A DNA stretch of 8,269 nt from Methylococcaceae bacterium NSP1-2 (lineage in GTDB: Bacteria > Pseudomonadota > Gammaproteobacteria > Methylococcales > Methylomonadaceae), in NCBI GenBank assembly GCA_002256685.1, contig NQJH01000056.1, positions 1 to 8,269 on the forward strand, given 5' to 3'. The position numbers were made by a program, and so were the translations under genes. Positions 6,025 to 8,269 of this stretch are shown one piece after another (position 1 is the stretch's first letter; every line of letters begins with the position of its first letter). The notes beneath the pieces were generated by a model. It was not told where the DNA came from. It did not search any database and worked only from the letters and a program-made list of their open reading frames with translations.

Positions 6025-8051
6025 GTTTATTCGATCACATTAAAAAACCTAAAACCCCTGAGACGACTAGCACACCATCATTTGCTAATATGGGTAAACC
6101 AGCCGAACCGCCAACAGCCACTCAGCCAGCGGAAACAGTAGAAATACCTACGCCGGTATCCGTTGAGCCAGTCGCGCCTGTGGTTGCTGAAACGCGCACA
6201 CCCGCAGATGATAACGCGACCGACCAGCGTTTTTTTGTTGGTATCGACTTAGGCACAACCCATTGCGTATTGTCTTATGCGGAAGCCAGTGACGATGAAG
6301 ATGCTGAATTTTCGCAACAAGTCATGGCGATTCCGCAATTAACCTCGCTGGGCATGGTAGAAGACAAAAATCAACTGCCGTCTTTTTTATATCAAGCCCA
6401 TGAAGCTGAAATAGCCGAAGGTTCGACTGCCTTACCGTGGACTTCAAAACCTGAGCATTTAGTCGGTGAAGTGGCGCGTAATCTAGGTAGCAAAACCCCG
6501 ATACGCTTAGTGTCTAGCGCGAAAAGTTGGTTATGTCATGCAGGTGTGGATTGCAAAGCCCCAATACTCCCTGCTGATGCCCCCGAAGAAATCGAGCGCG
6601 TCTCGCCCTTTCAAGCCACCACGGCTTACTTGCAACATATTCGTGATGCGTGGCAACATCAACACCCTAACGCCCCGTTATCTGAACAAGAACTAGTCAT
6701 CACTGTGCCTGCGTCGTTTGATCCTGCGGCGCGTGAATTGACTGTGGAAGCGGCGCGTGCAGTCGGCTTAAACCAAGCGATTTTATTAGAAGAACCACAA
6801 GCTGCCGTCTATAGCTGGATAGAAAAAAGCCAAGGCGAATGGCGCAAACAAGCTAAATGTGGCGATGTTATTTTAGTTATTGATGTCGGCGGCGGCACAA
6901 CTGACTTGTCATTAATTGCCGTCACCGAACAAAACGGTAATCTGGAATTGACTCGCGTAGCGGTCGGCGACCATATTCTATTAGGTGGTGATAACATGGA
7001 TTTGGCATTGGCGTACACTGTCAAAGCCAAACTAGAAAAAGACGGTAAACGCCTAGAGCCTTGGCAAATCCAAGCCTTAACGCACAGTTGCCGCGATGCC
7101 AAAGAAAAAATCTTCACTGAAGCGGATGTGGACAGCATTCCGTTAGTGGTGGCAAATCGTGGCTCATCATTAATCGGTGGCACATTACGCACTGAACTGA
7201 CCCGCGACGAAGTCAACCGTGTGTTAGTGGAAGGCTTTTTACCGAAAGTGTCCGCCAGTGACCGTCCTGTCAGTCGCCCACGCGCTGGTTTAAGAACTGC
7301 GGGTTTACCGTATGCTCAAGATGCGGCAATCACTCGCCACTTAGCGGCGTTTCTCGCTAAACAACAACAAGCTACCGATGATTTAAAAGACATTAATCTA
7401 CCCGAACACGCTACTTTCTTACATCCTACCGCCGTGTTATTTAACGGTGGTGTGTTAAAAGCTGACGTGTTAGCAGGTCGCTTAATGGAGGTATTAAATT
7501 CATGGCTACACGCTGAACAAGCACCCGAAGCCAGATTATTAGCAGGTGCGGATTTAGACCTAGCGGTTGCCAGAGGCGCGGCGTATTACAGTTTTGTCCG
7601 TCAAGGTAAAGGCGTGCGTATTAAAGGTGGCACCGCTGCCGCTTACTATGTCGGCATAGAAAGCGCGATGCCAGCTGTTCCCGGCTTACCGCCTGAAATT
7701 GAAGCACTGTGTATCGCACCATTCGGTATGGAAGAAGGCACACAAAAAGAACTGCCTGATGATGAATTTGGTTTAGTAATCGGTGAACCGGTGCGCTTTC
7801 GTTTCTTCGCCTCCAATACTCGCCGTGATGATGTAGTCGGTACGCGCTTAGATTATTGGACAGAAGACGAATTATCAGAATTGGATGAAATTGAAATTAC
7901 GCTAGCCGAAGACGGTCGCCGCGCAGGTGAAGTCGTCCCTGTGCATTTACGCGCTGCCGTCACTGAAGTCGGTACCTTAGAATTACAAGCCGTGTCTCAA
8001 AAAGACGATGGACAGTGGAAAATTGAATTTGATGTGAGGGCAGGGGAGTAG
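6021..8051 (+). CDS. Atypical Hsp70 (DnaK-like ATPase) coupled to DUF2760
   Basis: A 676-residue cytoplasmic protein. Residues 1-68 are a Pro/Thr/Glu-rich low-complexity extension with no Hsp70 counterpart. The actin-like ATPase fold then shows phosphate-1 VGIDLGTTHCV (73-83), VITVPASFDPAARELTVEAARAVGL (226-250), EEPQAAVYSW (257-266), phosphate-2 IDVGGGTTDLS (287-297), the LLGGDNMD block (320-327) and the adenosine motif FNGGVLKAD (474-482). After about 530 comes a beta-rich segment ending near 676 with no long helical lid and no EEVD- or DnaK-type tail. It therefore belongs to the Hsp70 superfamily but not to DnaK, HscA or HscC. Expected role: ATP-driven client binding, partner unknown. GAGG seven bases before ATG 6021, inside the DUF2760 frame, supports the start and coupling. 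No J-protein, GrpE or second Hsp70 gene follows; the next gene is on the opposite strand. Confidence 0.93.
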   Translation: MSLFDHIKKPKTPETTSTPSFANMGKPAEPPTATQPAETVEIPTPVSVEPVAPVVAETRTPADDNATDQRFFVGIDLGTTHCVLSYAEASDDEDAEFSQQVMAIPQLTSLGMVEDKNQLPSFLYQAHEAEIAEGSTALPWTSKPEHLVGEVARNLGSKTPIRLVSSAKSWLCHAGVDCKAPILPADAPEEIERVSPFQATTAYLQHIRDAWQHQHPNAPLSEQELVITVPASFDPAARELTVEAARAVGLNQAILLEEPQAAVYSWIEKSQGEWRKQAKCGDVILVIDVGGGTTDLSLIAVTEQNGNLELTRVAVGDHILLGGDNMDLALAYTVKAKLEKDGKRLEPWQIQALTHSCRDAKEKIFTEADVDSIPLVVANRGSSLIGGTLRTELTRDEVNRVLVEGFLPKVSASDRPVSRPRAGLRTAGLPYAQDAAITRHLAAFLAKQQQATDDLKDINLPEHATFLHPTAVLFNGGVLKADVLAGRLMEVLNSWLHAEQAPEARLLAGADLDLAVARGAAYYSFVRQGKGVRIKGGTAAAYYVGIESAMPAVPGLPPEIEALCIAPFGMEEGTQKELPDDEFGLVIGEPVRFRFFASNTRRDDVVGTRLDYWTEDELSELDEIEITLAEDGRRAGEVVPVHLRAAVTEVGTLELQAVSQKDDGQWKIEFDVRAGE

Positions 8052-8103
8052 TAAGGGCGGATAAATTTTCCCTTGTACTCAATCTATCTGGAAATAACAT
8101 TAT

Positions 8104-8124
8104 GGGCGTGTGCAACGCACGCCC
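8104..8124. repeat. Palindrome between the Hsp70 gene and the convergent gene
   Basis: Arms gggcgtgtg (8104-8112) and cgcacgccc (8116-8124) pair over nine positions with one G-U, around caa. It sits in an 84-bp convergent gap and may stop transcription from either side. No U-tract is adjacent. The sequence style (gcgtgc...gcacgc) resembles common interspersed palindromes. Confidence 0.6.
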
Positions 8125-8135
8125 TACGCTAAGTA

Positions 8136-8269
8136 CTACTTCGCTTCAATACTAAACCCAACAAGTTTCCACACTGTTCCTTCGTAAATATACTTTTACT
8201 CAAACTGAAATTGACTGGGTTTGGTCGGGTAATAACCTGCTAACAAGATTACGCCGTTTTCATCAATGT
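8136..8269 (-). pseudogene. C-terminal end of an unrecognised gene, broken by an in-frame TAA
   Basis: Reading leftward from 8267, the frame gives IDENGVILLAGYYPTKPSQF, then QFE, a TAA at 8196-8198, and then in the same frame KYIYEGTVWKLVGFSIEAK with a TAG at 8136-8138. The 19 residues beyond the first stop read like a genuine protein end (aromatic, beta-strand pattern, W-K-L-V-G-F) and continue the style before it, so one ORF appears to have gained a nonsense codon, or a base was misread. The N-terminal part is outside the window. I do not recognise the family; the pattern G-YYPTKP-Q-F...YIYEG-WKLVGF suggests a small secreted or NTF2-like domain, weakly. It is convergent with the Hsp70 gene. 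Confidence 0.55.

Noticed and set aside
6809..7216. Long open frame antisense to the Hsp70 gene
   Set aside because: It lies entirely within a well-supported coding gene, has no recognisable domain, and is explained by codon bias on the opposite strand. The other antisense frames over the receptor, htpX and DUF2760 genes are rejected likewise.
6021..8051. Calling the Hsp70 gene dnaK
   Set aside because: It lacks the helical lid and the DnaK-type C-terminus, has an unusual N-terminal extension, and has no grpE or dnaJ neighbour.

Overview
The window looks like chromosomal DNA from a gammaproteobacterium with moderate, slightly AT-leaning composition. An aquatic methane- or sulfur-oxidising lineage (Methylococcales-like, or possibly Thiotrichales) is my best guess. 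The reasons are a Met-rich TonB-dependent receptor, a secreted sorbosone-type PQQ dehydrogenase, a DUF2760/Hsp70 pair and many short intergenic palindromes. This placement is inference. No rRNA, tRNA, CRISPR array, transposase or phage gene is visible.

Layout. (1) Positions 2-1501, plus strand: the 3' part of a TonB-dependent outer-membrane receptor. It contains an in-frame 77-codon tandem duplication at the window edge and a strikingly methionine-rich loop, so a metal (copper) substrate is plausible. (2) Positions 1580-3918, minus strand: three genes, reading leftward a periplasmic PQQ-type sugar (sorbosone) dehydrogenase, an ADP-ribose pyrophosphatase of the Nudix family (NudF-like) and a small NlpC/P60 lipoprotein (MepS/Spr-like peptidoglycan endopeptidase). 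Palindromes separate them and their functions do not form an obvious pathway. (3) Positions 3919-4035: a divergent promoter region with a very good match to a sigma-32 (RpoH) heat-shock promoter facing right. (4) Positions 4036-8051, plus strand: htpX (membrane zinc protease), a small secreted two-cysteine helical protein, a membrane-anchored DUF2760 protein and an atypical Hsp70. The last two overlap by ATGA, and the first two are separated by a palindrome. (5) Positions 8136-8269, minus strand: the C-terminal end of an unrecognised gene interrupted by an in-frame TAA.

The most coherent unit is the rightward block. It appears to be a stress module: HtpX degrades damaged membrane proteins, DUF2760 is a one-pass membrane protein, and an Hsp70 lacking the usual helical lid is translationally coupled to it. 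The small secreted protein would add a periplasmic component. The DUF2760/Hsp70 partnership recurs in bacteria but, to my knowledge, has no experimentally defined function.

Most of the longer intergenic gaps carry a perfect or near-perfect palindrome of a different family, a pattern typical of genomes seeded with REP/MITE-like elements. Some may also serve as terminators.
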